64,000 nucleotides of DNA from Rhodospirillaceae bacterium (GTDB taxonomy: Bacteria; Pseudomonadota; Alphaproteobacteria; Rhodospirillales; Rhodospirillaceae), in the NCBI GenBank assembly GCA_040219235.1, contig JAVJSV010000005.1:1-64000 (forward strand). The letters run 5' to 3'. This document shows, in pieces, positions 37,236-44,779 of this stretch; positions within the stretch are counted from its first letter, which is position 1; each line of letters opens with the position of its first letter. The translations under genes and the position numbers were made by a program. The notes below the pieces were generated by a model, which worked only from the letters and a program-made list of their open reading frames with translations, made no database searches and was not told the DNA's origin.

Positions 37236-37925
37236 ATGACACCCAAGTTTCATGTGCGCGTGCTCAGTTTCTCTAACCTGCTGGAGATAGAAGGCGCGCG
37301 CACCCCCGCGCACTATGCCGCGTTGCTCGATGCCATGGAGTTTGGTGACCGTGCGGGCCTCAGCGATGACGACCTGCGCGAGATGTGTCTGATGTCCATG
37401 CAAGACCTCACGCCCGAAGACGCCGCTTATCTGGTGCTCAAGCACGATATGGGCGACGTCTTGCGTGATGGTCAATGCCGTAATCTGTCCAATGAAATGC
37501 AGGATGAAAAGCTGTGGGAAGAATACGCGGACTCCGCCCTGCATGAACGCATGTTCAACGCGGGCAGTTTGCTCTATGCCGCTTTTCCCCGCGCGTTTCC
37601 CAAGCCCGATGCCGTGCGCGTTGAGTTAGAGGTTACTGCCGCCAATGCGGCCGCGCGGGAGCTTCTCGTGCCACCCCCCAATGAGTCGTTTTTGGTACGG
37701 CTGTTGGCCGATGGCATGGATGACCACGCGGTGCTTCATCGCCTGTACGGCGATGAACTCAAAGGCACCTCGTTTCCCAACGCCTCTGAAATCGTCTGGA
37801 TTGTCCGCACGGACAAAGTCAGTGACGACGCTATGAAGTTTGAAGTGATTGGTTCCGAGTGCTGGTTGAATGCCTTGGAAGACACTCAAGCCTACGACTC
37901 AGCCGCTTACGCGGACGAGGCTTAA
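37236..37925 (+). CDS. Hypothetical protein, in operon with the TraR/DksA-like gene
   Basis: 229 residues, acidic and without signal peptide or membrane helix. I do not recognise the family. Visible blocks are FHVRVLSFSNLLEIEG at the start, LTPEDAAYLVLKHDMGD, GQCRNLSNEMQDEKLWEEYA and, in the C-terminal half, VELEVTAANAAARELLVPPP and FEVIGSECWLNALE. The 10-base gap after the TraR-like gene implies co-transcription, so a role in stress or metal response is possible but unproven. Coding bias fits its neighbours. Confidence 0.7.
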   Translation: MTPKFHVRVLSFSNLLEIEGARTPAHYAALLDAMEFGDRAGLSDDDLREMCLMSMQDLTPEDAAYLVLKHDMGDVLRDGQCRNLSNEMQDEKLWEEYADSALHERMFNAGSLLYAAFPRAFPKPDAVRVELEVTAANAAARELLVPPPNESFLVRLLADGMDDHAVLHRLYGDELKGTSFPNASEIVWIVRTDKVSDDAMKFEVIGSECWLNALEDTQAYDSAAYADEA

Positions 37926-37975
37926 TTAACGCGCCTTCTGGCACGCCAATTTTCTGACGCGCTCTATTATTCTGC

Positions 37976-37981
37976 GGAGGA
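37976..37981 (+). promoter_or_regulatory. Strong ribosome binding site before an ATA codon
   Basis: GGAGGA, a near-ideal Shine-Dalgarno, is followed after 7 bases by ATA at 37989-37991. No ATG, GTG or TTG lies at the right distance. The site therefore marks ATA as the start of the small membrane protein gene, or shows a recent ATG-to-ATA change. Confidence 0.6.
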
Positions 37982-37988
37982 CCAGACC

Positions 37989-38267
37989 ATATCCCGACGC
38001 ACGCTGGCTTTGAAATTTCTGTTTGGCCTCTTGGCACCGTTTATCGGGCTGTTTGTCGGCCTGCAGATTTCACCTCTGTTGGCCAATGTTCTGATGTTCC
38101 CGTTTATCATCGTCAGTGCGCTGACAGGTACCCCCACCGGCACACCCATCGGCGAGATGTCTGGGCTGCTGTTTACCAGTCTGGTGTTGATCTCGGGTGT
38201 GGCCTGGGCCGTGCTGTTGTCTATACCCCCCTACATAAGAGCAGTGTGGGCAAGCCGGGCTAGGTGA
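37989..38267 (+). CDS. Small hydrophobic membrane protein, probable ATA start
   Basis: 92 residues if it starts at ATA (SRRTLALKFLFGLLAPFIGL follows), or 85 from a TTG at 38010 that has no ribosome binding site. Three hydrophobic stretches are visible: about 7-24, 27-45 and 57-78, so it is an inner membrane protein with a basic N-terminal flank (RR). PTGTPTGTPIG-like turns join the helices. No family recognised. Upstream the frame is open only to 37926 and contains no ordinary start codon. Confidence 0.6.
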   Translation: MSRRTLALKFLFGLLAPFIGLFVGLQISPLLANVLMFPFIIVSALTGTPTGTPIGEMSGLLFTSLVLISGVAWAVLLSIPPYIRAVWASRAR

Positions 38268-38381
38268 GGAAAGCGCGTACGCGGGGAATCGCGTGCTTGC
38301 TAAACAAGTGGCGCGGCCTAACCTCCTGATCCTCAAGAAACGAGATCAGTTAAGGTCAGGTTCATCACAGCGGTTTCTGCG

Positions 38382-38516
38382 CTATTTGTCTTTTTTATCC
38401 TTGGGCGCAAAGGTCTTCTGCACCGCGCTGGCAGAGACGACAGGCGTCGCCTTTGGCTTTTCTTTTTTCGGCTTTTTGACTTCTTTGTTGCTGCGCCTGT
38501 TATCGCCTTTGCCCAT
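38382..38516 (-). CDS. Small basic protein, 44 residues
   Basis: Read from the sequence: MGKGDNRRSNKEVKKPKK at the start and TFAPKDKKDK at the end, about one third Lys/Arg. AGGAG lies 6 bases before the ATG, and codon use fits the genome. Short Lys-rich proteins opening MGKGD..R.NKE.KKPK recur in proteobacteria in my memory, but no function is known to me. The opposite-strand frame over this stretch is a shadow. A long hairpin (38540-38570) precedes it. Confidence 0.8.
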   Translation of the reverse strand: MGKGDNRRSNKEVKKPKKEKPKATPVVSASAVQKTFAPKDKKDK

Positions 38517-38539
38517 GGGGAGCTCCTTTAAAAGTGCAT

Positions 38540-38570
38540 CCCGTTAGCGCTAAGAATTAGCGCTCACGGG
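38540..38570. repeat. Long hairpin upstream of the 44-residue gene
   Basis: CCCGTTAGCGCTAA (38540-38553) and its complement (38557-38570) form a 14-bp stem with one mismatch and a 3-base loop. On the minus strand it falls after the TetR gene and 24 bases before the small basic gene. A TTTT follows only after 8 bases, so terminator or leader structure are both possible. Confidence 0.65.
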
Positions 38571-38694
38571 GTGCCATCACGTGACGTGTCACGCCAACGG
38601 TCTAGGTTAAATTCCACCTTAATCAGTACGCCTGATCGGGTGTGGAGGCAAGGGAAGGCAGTGGGCAGGTGAGAGAAGCAAGGGCGTGGAGCTG

Positions 38695-39267
38695 TCACTG
38701 CCGTACAAGGATGCGCGCGGCCATGCGTTGTGTGGTTTCAATATAGCGTTTCTGCGACCACCCACAGTCGCGAGTCAGTTGCACCCAGTTCGGCACCGAG
38801 AGCATTGTCCATAGAACATCCGTCGCCTGTTTCGGCGCATAGTCTGATGATAACGTGCCGTCTTTCTTCAACGCCTGAACGGCCGCCTCGCAGCCATGTC
38901 GCACCGCTTGCATACGGTCGTCCCAGGCTGCCGCAGCTTCGGCGTCCGTGTCTTTCATCGCCAACAGCGCTTTTGCGACACCATAGATTTCGGGAATGTG
39001 ATTGCCCCAGGCTTCTATGAATTTGCTCAGGCGATCGACGCCCGTTGTTGCGGCACGGCTTGCAGCCAATCGCCCATCGACGTCTTTAACCTCGTCCAAA
39101 TAGCGCGTCGTCGAAATTAATAAGTCCGCGCGGGTCGGAAAGTGCAGATACACCGCTTGCCGGCTGATGTTGGCGTCCTTGGCAATGTCGCTCATCCGTA
39201 CCGAGCTGCCTTGGCCAGCTTCCAGCAGCGTCCAAGCCGACCTCAAAATGCGTTCGCGGGTTTCCAT
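38695..39267 (-). CDS. TetR-family transcriptional regulator
   Basis: 190 residues: the N-terminal HTH (ILRSAWTLLEAGQGSSVRMS, then DIAKDANISRQAVYLHFPTRADLL, about 5-55) and a C-terminal ligand domain of helices. It is divergent from the NAD(P)H oxidoreductase gene, and two copies of a 17-bp palindrome lie between them, so it very likely represses both genes until a ligand, perhaps a quinone or electrophile, binds. Confidence 0.93.
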   Translation of the reverse strand: METRERILRSAWTLLEAGQGSSVRMSDIAKDANISRQAVYLHFPTRADLLISTTRYLDEVKDVDGRLAASRAATTGVDRLSKFIEAWGNHIPEIYGVAKALLAMKDTDAEAAAAWDDRMQAVRHGCEAAVQALKKDGTLSSDYAPKQATDVLWTMLSVPNWVQLTRDCGWSQKRYIETTQRMAARILVRQ

Positions 39268-39297
39268 AAAATTTCTGGTCCTGATCCAACATACGTT

Positions 39298-39314
39298 CTT
39301 GACACAATGTAAAG
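39298..39314. promoter_or_regulatory. TetR operator, imperfect copy
   Basis: CTTGACACAATGTAAAG differs from the perfect palindrome at 39340-39356 at two positions. It contains a -35-like TTGACA (39299-39304). It lies 31 bases upstream of the TetR start. Confidence 0.65.
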
Positions 39315-39339
39315 TTCCATATACTTGTCATCGCGTCAA

Positions 39340-39356
39340 CTTTACACAGTGTAAAG
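39340..39356. promoter_or_regulatory. TetR operator, perfect palindrome
   Basis: CTTTACACAGTGTAAAG is a perfect 17-base dyad centred on A, the typical form of a TetR-family operator. It lies 29 bases before the oxidoreductase ATG and 42 bases from the second copy. Confidence 0.8.
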
Positions 39357-39384
39357 TATACCTGATTAAGAAAAGGATTTCATT

Positions 39385-39966
39385 ATGCCAAAGAAGATTT
39401 TTATTTGGGTCGCGCATCCAAAAGCTGAGTCATTGTGCTCAGGCATCGCCGATGCCTATCAGACCGGAGCAGAGGCTGCCGGGTCAGAGGTGCGCCGCAT
39501 GGACCTGGCCGATATGACCTTTGATCCAACCTTTGAGGGCTATAAGGACATGTTGCCGCTAGAGGCTGATCTCCAGACCTGGCAGACCAACATCACCTGG
39601 GCGGATCATGTGTTTGTGGTGCACCCGTACTGGTGGGGCGCCATGCCCACCAAGGCCAAAGCCGTGCTCGATCGCGCGTTGCTGCCCGGGTTTGCCTACA
39701 AATATCATCAAAAGGGTGTGGCCTGGGACAAACTGCTCATCGGCAAAACCGCAGATGCCATCATCACCGCCGATACGCCAACCATTATTGATACGCTGCT
39801 CTACCTCAAGCCCGCGCGCCGGGTGATTAAAAATCAGGTGTTTGGGTTCTGTGGGCTAAAGCCCAAGAACATTCTGCAATTCGGTTCCGTCAAACTCGCC
39901 AGTAAGAAGAAGATTGTGGGCTGGATCACAAAGGCTGAACACCTGGGGGCCAAAGCCGCTGCTTAG
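39385..39966 (+). CDS. NAD(P)H-dependent flavodoxin-fold oxidoreductase
   Basis: 193 residues of the NQO1/MdaB/YwrO fold: FIWVAHPKAESLCSGIADAY (FMN or FAD phosphate loop at about 4-20), VRRMDLADMTFDP, and VFVVHPYWWGAMPTKAKAVLDRALLPG, followed by TADTPTIIDTL in place of the TTG..... flavin loop. It reduces quinones or other electrophiles by two electrons in the cytoplasm. AAGGA is 7 bases before the ATG. Probably controlled by the divergent TetR protein through the twin palindromes. Confidence 0.92.
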   Translation: MPKKIFIWVAHPKAESLCSGIADAYQTGAEAAGSEVRRMDLADMTFDPTFEGYKDMLPLEADLQTWQTNITWADHVFVVHPYWWGAMPTKAKAVLDRALLPGFAYKYHQKGVAWDKLLIGKTADAIITADTPTIIDTLLYLKPARRVIKNQVFGFCGLKPKNILQFGSVKLASKKKIVGWITKAEHLGAKAAA

Positions 39967-40095
39967 CGGCTCAAGGCCAACAGAGTGACGGGGCGGCGTA
40001 GGTAGTATTCCCATCCCCCCCATCAACGTTCGCGCTGATCGCCGCCGAGCGCACTTAAGCGTACGACCGGCGGCAGCACAGACACGAGGCGCGTT

Positions 40096-40644
40096 TTATT
40101 CGGCCGAGGCGGCAGCGCGACGCACTGGCAACGTGCCGGTTGTCACAAAGGGCGCGGGGTGCGCGTACGATCCCCAGCTGCGGTCGCCTTCCGGCACTTC
40201 CACCCATTTGTTTTCGCCTTCAGCGCATTCCTGAATGGTCAGAAAGTAGATCGTTGCGTTTTCCTTGCGCGGCATCAGGGCCAGAAAATTAAAGCGGTCG
40301 AATTCCAGATCACCAAGGGTTCCACCGCGCCAGATAATTTCATCGACCGACTTTGTATAAGTCACGCCTTCCGATGTAACCGGCGGGTCCATCTCGCGCA
40401 TGTTCGTGCTCAACGCCCAACCGGCTTTCACTTCGGGGCGCACCATGAAAATGTCGTCAGGAATACGAATACGCATGCCGGTGGTTGGGCTGCCCGCGCA
40501 GCCATGGGGAATACCAATTTGCACCAGGTGCCACCCTCCGGCGGGGGCATCTTTATCGACACTCAGGGCGTGGCCCCAGGCCGAGGCCACAAAGGTGAAT
40601 GCGGTGAGAAACACTGTGGCTGCAGCCGTAAACGATTTTTGCAT
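40096..40644 (-). CDS. YcnI-like DUF1775 periplasmic protein
   Basis: 182 residues. A signal peptide is probably cut before His25 (SAWG/HALSV), which leaves the N-terminal His that in YcnI helps bind one Cu(II). The domain shows IGIPHGCAGSPTTGMRIRIP, VKAGWALS and VDEIIWRGG, all typical. Family members are linked to copper handling. It lies 128 bases downstream of the PepSY protein on the same strand, which suggests a joint role in metal homeostasis. Confidence 0.88.
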   Translation of the reverse strand: MQKSFTAAATVFLTAFTFVASAWGHALSVDKDAPAGGWHLVQIGIPHGCAGSPTTGMRIRIPDDIFMVRPEVKAGWALSTNMREMDPPVTSEGVTYTKSVDEIIWRGGTLGDLEFDRFNFLALMPRKENATIYFLTIQECAEGENKWVEVPEGDRSWGSYAHPAPFVTTGTLPVRRAAASAE

Positions 40645-40772
40645 CAGTCGTCTCCTTAGCTGGTTGGATTTTTGGATACGCTCAAAGTGAATTCCTTCAC
40701 GCTACCAAGGTAGACCTCTTCACACCATTAAAATCATATCTGCTGAGGCATTCTGCTTTCTGGGTCTCTGCT

Positions 40773-41990
40773 TTAGTGAGGTCTCGCCTTGGCTTTGCGG
40801 GTCGGCTTGCCGGTGCGGGTTTGCGGCTGCTCGCGCAGATCGGTCAGCACGTCTTTGGTAAACTTACGGCGCAGCCACAGCATCAGGCCGGTGACAAACA
40901 ACATCGGAAACGCCAGTCCGCCCGCAAACACCAGCCAACGACCGGGCAGGCCCAGAATAGAGCCGTTGTGAATGGTGCCCGCGAAATCGCTGGCCAGCGC
41001 GTCCACAATATGTTGCTGCGACGGATTGGCGGTGTCGATGACGTCACCCGAGTATCTGTCCACAAATACGGTGATCGACGCGCTCATGGCCGTTTCCCCC
41101 GCAGGCAGGGTGCGGATCATATAGCTTCCCGTTGGCCCGAAGGCGTTGAGCGCCAGGTTCACCCAATGGCCGGGAGACTGCGCTTGGCCGATCTTCGCCG
41201 CCTGGCCCAGGCTAATGCGGTTGTCAGTATTACTCAGGTCCTCCGGGCGAGTGGAGCTACGCCGATGCTCCACGGCGGGCGGATCGCCGAGCACGGTGCT
41301 CAGCACCACTTTGCTGTCCTCGGGCCAGATCAGGGGCAAAGCCGTCAGCGAACAGACAAACAGCACCACGAAAAAATAGGCACCGGTCACATTGTGCAGA
41401 TCGCGCAGCAGGCGTTTCAGGGTGCCCGAGCTTTTGACACTCAGCGCGCGCTTCCATCGGCCTTTGCCAGATTCCGCCCCGTCTGCTGATTTTGGCCACC
41501 ACAGCACCAGTCCGCCGGTCAGGCTGAACAGCAACACGATGGCCAGCGCGCCCACCAGAATTTCTCCGGTGGGGCCGGCCAGAAACTCGCCATGAAAATC
41601 ATGCACCATGCCCAGCCAGCTGTGTTCGGGGCGGCCGCCCAGAACGGCGCCGGTGTAGGGGTTGAGAAACACCTGCGTACGGTCCGGCATCTGGCGGCTT
41701 TTCCACGCCATCAACGCACTGACCGACGTCTCCGGCTGATCATTATTGCGCAACAGGTATAACAGATTCTTGTTGGGGTGGGCGGCTTGGGCCGCTGCGG
41801 CCAGGTCGTCAAAAGATTTTAGGGGACCGGTGGGGATGACCGTGTGCAGTTCAGGGTACAGGGCTGAGTCGATGCTGTCCTCAAACACTAAAATCGAGCC
41901 GGACAGGCCAATCAGGGCGATGGCCAGGCCGAGCAGAAGCCCGATCCAGCGGTGGCCAAACAACCAAACTTTATGCAATTGCGGTGTCAC
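40773..41990 (-). CDS. PepSY-associated transmembrane protein (iron-uptake reductase type)
   Basis: 405 residues. The first helix follows a short basic start (KVWLFGHRWIGLLLGLAIAL), with further membrane helices near 145-165, 205-225 and 350-372. Conserved blocks HSWLGMVHDFHGEF, TGGLVLWWP and LLRDLHNVTGAYF carry the His residues common to this family, often next to siderophore receptors and thought to reduce metal-siderophore complexes. PepSY-like segments lie in the periplasmic loops. The tail is basic (KPTRKAKARPH). Confidence 0.9.
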   Translation of the reverse strand: MTPQLHKVWLFGHRWIGLLLGLAIALIGLSGSILVFEDSIDSALYPELHTVIPTGPLKSFDDLAAAAQAAHPNKNLLYLLRNNDQPETSVSALMAWKSRQMPDRTQVFLNPYTGAVLGGRPEHSWLGMVHDFHGEFLAGPTGEILVGALAIVLLFSLTGGLVLWWPKSADGAESGKGRWKRALSVKSSGTLKRLLRDLHNVTGAYFFVVLFVCSLTALPLIWPEDSKVVLSTVLGDPPAVEHRRSSTRPEDLSNTDNRISLGQAAKIGQAQSPGHWVNLALNAFGPTGSYMIRTLPAGETAMSASITVFVDRYSGDVIDTANPSQQHIVDALASDFAGTIHNGSILGLPGRWLVFAGGLAFPMLFVTGLMLWLRRKFTKDVLTDLREQPQTRTGKPTRKAKARPH

Positions 41991-42121
41991 TGACGTTGTG
42001 CTCCTTCACCCAGCTTTACGAGCTTATCCCCATCCCTCACGGGGAACCAGAACAACGCATACGATCGTGCAACAAACCAAAAAAACCTATGAAAAACCGC
42101 CGATTCTGGAGTGTTTTATCT

Positions 42122-42336
42122 GGGTTTGAAGGGGGGGACTCGTTCCAAGGTCGTGCGCCGAGGTGGTTCCATGGGCTCGTTCCACCGATCATACGTGCAT
42201 GGGCTCGTTTGGGCGGCACCAGTCGTGCATGGGCTTGTCCCTCGGACAAGCCCCCAACAAGAAAGTCTCGTTCCAAAGGCGAGACCCCAAACAATAATTC
42301 TCGAACCAAGGGGGGGGAGCCCAGAAAAGGGCTCAC
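42122..42336. repeat. Hairpin- and repeat-rich intergenic region
   Basis: The gap between the PepSY gene and the barrel protein (41991-42455) holds this block. CTCGTTCCA occurs at about 42139, 42176 and 42267, and TGCATGGGCT twice (42196, 42227). GGGCTTGTCC-CTC-GGACAAGCCC is a perfect 10-bp hairpin (42231-42253). GTCTCG...CGAGAC and GAGCCC...GGGCTC are further stems, and runs of 7 and 8 G bound the block. Both strands have long open frames here, but these look like by-products. Confidence 0.7.
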
Positions 42337-42455
42337 TGCTTTGTGTCAAATGCATAGCCGCCATGCAGCAGCCGGCTTGGAACTGCCATAACCCTGCCTC
42401 ATTTCAGGGCTGTTCTCGCGCCTGTTTTCGACCTCCTATTCACAAGGACTTCATC

Positions 42456-43202
42456 ATGTCTCTCTTCACTAAAGTTTTTGGCTTACGCCAGCGCGCTGCA
42501 ACGGCCTCTTCAATTGCTGTTGTCACTCTGGCGGCCATGACCTCCCTTGCCGCGGCGCAAGACGCCGGCCCGTATGCCAAGCTCTACGGCGGTCTTCAGT
42601 CTATCGAGGGCATGAGCTTTGCAGACCCCGCCACGGCGGACTTAGATCTCGACGGCGGCCGTGGTCTTACGCTTGGGGGCACTCTCGGCTATGGCTTCGG
42701 CAACGGCTTTCGTACCGCATTTGATGTGAGCTACGGTGAAGCCGATCTGGATGGCACCTTCCAAGAAAACGTCCAGGTGTTTGTGCCCTGCGGTGAACTG
42801 TCAGGCAGTCCCTGTCTCAACGGCACCGTTGACGGCGATTACAGCAGCCTCTCCGGCTTTGCCATGGCCTACTATGATTTCGCTACCGGCTCGGCTCTGA
42901 CCCCCTATATCGGTGTGGGTGTGGGGCTTATGGATGCCAATCTGGAAGCCACCACACTGGGCACGCTCAACGTGGGCACAACCAGTGAGTTCGAGCTTGT
43001 TGATGGGTCTGACAGCGAGTTCGGGACCCGTGTTGCAGCGGGTTTTGCCTATGATGCCGGGGCGTTTGATCTGACCGCTGATTACAGTTGGACTCGCTCT
43101 GGACGCCTGGATTTGGCCGGACAGGGCGCTTATACCACCTTCAACTTTGACAAACGGGTCAACGCCCATACCTTCACCGTGGGAACGCGCTTAAAGTTCT
43201 AA
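42456..43202 (+). CDS. Outer membrane beta-barrel protein (OmpW/opacity-like)
   Basis: 248 residues. A signal peptide (cut near LAAAQ) leads to alternating strands of an eight-strand barrel: GPYAKLYGGLQSIEG, GLTLGGTLGYGFGNGFRTAF, MAYYDFATGSALTPYIGVGVG, FGTRVAAGFAYDAGAFDL and the last strand HTFTVGTRLKF with terminal Phe. AAGGA is 8 bases before the ATG at 42456; the frame is open far upstream across the repeat block, but that stretch lacks a signal peptide. Function unknown. Confidence 0.88.
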   Translation: MSLFTKVFGLRQRAATASSIAVVTLAAMTSLAAAQDAGPYAKLYGGLQSIEGMSFADPATADLDLDGGRGLTLGGTLGYGFGNGFRTAFDVSYGEADLDGTFQENVQVFVPCGELSGSPCLNGTVDGDYSSLSGFAMAYYDFATGSALTPYIGVGVGLMDANLEATTLGTLNVGTTSEFELVDGSDSEFGTRVAAGFAYDAGAFDLTADYSWTRSGRLDLAGQGAYTTFNFDKRVNAHTFTVGTRLKF

Positions 43203-43271
43203 TCGCTCAAGGCTTCTTCCGCTGTCTCAGTCTCCACGCTATCGTGTTGGTCAGATATCAAGGAGGGTGGG

Positions 43272-44084
43272 ATGGCGGAAGCTTTGCACGTTGGGGAGCG
43301 CAGTATTCGGGACCAGGTCTCAGAGGAGGAGTGGGCGCTCCGGGTTGATCTCGCCGCCTGCTATCGGCTCTGTGCCTTGTTCGGCTGGAATGACTACATC
43401 TTCACTCATATTTCGGTGCGACTTCCCGGCGATGAACGCCATTATCTGATCAATCCCTTTGGTCTGTTTTTTGACGAAATCACCGCCTCAAGCTTGGTGA
43501 AGATCACCCAGGACGGCGACATCCTGCTCGATCAAACCGGGCTGGGTTATAACGTCGGCGGCTATGTCATACACGGCGCTGTGCATAACGCCCGGGACGA
43601 CGCTCACTGCGTCATTCATCTGCACACCAACGAGGGCGTGGCCGTCGCCGGCCAGAAAGACGGCCTGCTCCCGCTCAACCAAGATGCCATGAGCACCTTG
43701 GCGGACCTCGCTTACCACGACTTCGAAGGCATTGCCCTGGACACCGACGAGCGCGCGCGTCTTGTTGATCATATCGGCGATAAAAACTGCGTCATCCTGC
43801 GCAATCATGGCCTCATGACCCTGGGGCCGAATGTGGCCTCAGCGTTCTCTAAAATGCATGCCCTGCATAAGGCGTGCACCATTCAAGTGATGACGTTGGC
43901 GGGGGGGGTTGAGCTGGGGTTGCCGTCTCAAGCGGCGCAAGACAAAGTCCGGGCGCAGGTTTCTGGCCGCCGCCGCCCAGGCTCAGTTGCGGGTGGGGCC
44001 ACCAACACCCTGCCGGTGCCTGATCTGGCGTGGCAGGGCTTCCGGCGCAAGCTCGATAGGCTTGACGAGAGTTATAAGCTTTAA
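43272..44084 (+). CDS. Class II aldolase/adducin-family protein
   Basis: 270 residues. The fold of fuculose-phosphate aldolases: LAACYRLCALFGWNDYIFTH at the start, zinc-binding HLHTNEG (His-x-His at about 118-120) and the later NHGLMTLG His. Catalytic Glu of true aldolases is not clearly in place: the segment VHNARDDAHCVIHLHT shows Asp. It may act on a sugar phosphate or have a non-catalytic role, as adducin does. Convergent with the following gene; the stops are 5 bases apart. Confidence 0.9.
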   Translation: MAEALHVGERSIRDQVSEEEWALRVDLAACYRLCALFGWNDYIFTHISVRLPGDERHYLINPFGLFFDEITASSLVKITQDGDILLDQTGLGYNVGGYVIHGAVHNARDDAHCVIHLHTNEGVAVAGQKDGLLPLNQDAMSTLADLAYHDFEGIALDTDERARLVDHIGDKNCVILRNHGLMTLGPNVASAFSKMHALHKACTIQVMTLAGGVELGLPSQAAQDKVRAQVSGRRRPGSVAGGATNTLPVPDLAWQGFRRKLDRLDESYKL

Positions 44085-44089
44085 GCGAA

Positions 44090-44776
44090 TTACGGGCGGG
44101 GGGCCTGTTTGCCGGGCGCTCCAGCACCGGGAGCGGGCCGGCTGCCGACAAACGAAACCGGGTCTGCACCCTCGGGGGCAAGCTCCTGTACCTTCGCATA
44201 GAGTTCGTCTTCCAGGGCCAGGCTTGCTGGAGTGACACCCGCCACTTGATCCCAGGTGCGCTCGTCAAACACCTCTTCCTGTAACGTCAGGGTGGAATGC
44301 TGGCCGTTCAAGAGGATGTTCATATAGACCTCCATGAACGCGGCTTCAGCGGCCTGAAAGTCAGGCCAGCCGGCCTCGCCAGCTTGCGCATAAGCCTCCG
44401 CCGCAGCGACCAGAGCGCCCAATGCCTCGCGGCTTTTCGCTAGGCGCACATCTAAGACCTCCAAGGTCTTGGCATGGTCGTCACCTGCCGTCACATGAGG
44501 CAGCAGAAAATCGTGAATGCGTTGATCCTGCGCATGCAGCCGATCCATGGACTCTTTGATGTAAGCCACGCAGGCTGTGAAAAACTTCGGATCAATGCGC
44601 TTCCCGTCCGCTTTCAGCGTCATGCCGGCATCGAAAGATTTACGCACCTGGGCGAGCCGTCGCCGCTCCCGAGAGGTTTGTACGCGGGCTTCGTAGGTTT
44701 CAGGGACGGTTCCTGGAACGGGGGACATTTGATCTGATCTCCGAGGCTGTGCTGCTTTCTTAGATACAGTCTGCAC
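44090..44776 (-). CDS. Hypothetical helical protein downstream of nrdJ
   Basis: 228 residues, mostly helical, with a basic start and a Pro/Gly/Ala-rich end (PAPGAGAPGKQAPRP). I do not recognise a family. The spread of His and Glu (RLHAQDQRIHDFLLPHV, DDHAKTLEVLD and GQHSTLTLQEE) faintly recalls a hemerythrin four-helix bundle, but the pattern is not clean. The ATG lies only 3 bases after the nrdJ stop, so the two genes are probably co-transcribed and may be linked in function. Confidence 0.7.
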   Translation of the reverse strand: MQTVSKKAAQPRRSDQMSPVPGTVPETYEARVQTSRERRRLAQVRKSFDAGMTLKADGKRIDPKFFTACVAYIKESMDRLHAQDQRIHDFLLPHVTAGDDHAKTLEVLDVRLAKSREALGALVAAAEAYAQAGEAGWPDFQAAEAAFMEVYMNILLNGQHSTLTLQEEVFDERTWDQVAGVTPASLALEDELYAKVQELAPEGADPVSFVGSRPAPGAGAPGKQAPRP

Positions 44777-44779
44777 CCA

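Noticed and set aside
38293-38547. 84-codon + strand frame rich in Leu and Phe
   Set aside because: It is the antisense image of the 44-residue Lys-rich gene (AAA/AAG read as TTT/CTT) and has no ribosome site.
40041-40074. GCCGCC...GGCGGC stem between convergent genes as a terminator
   Set aside because: No T-run on either side and imperfect inner pairing.
42111-42455. 115-codon N-terminal extension of the barrel protein, and long frames on the opposite strand
   Set aside because: The stretch is repeat-rich, lacks a signal peptide at its start, and the ATG at 42456 has both a ribosome site and a proper signal sequence.
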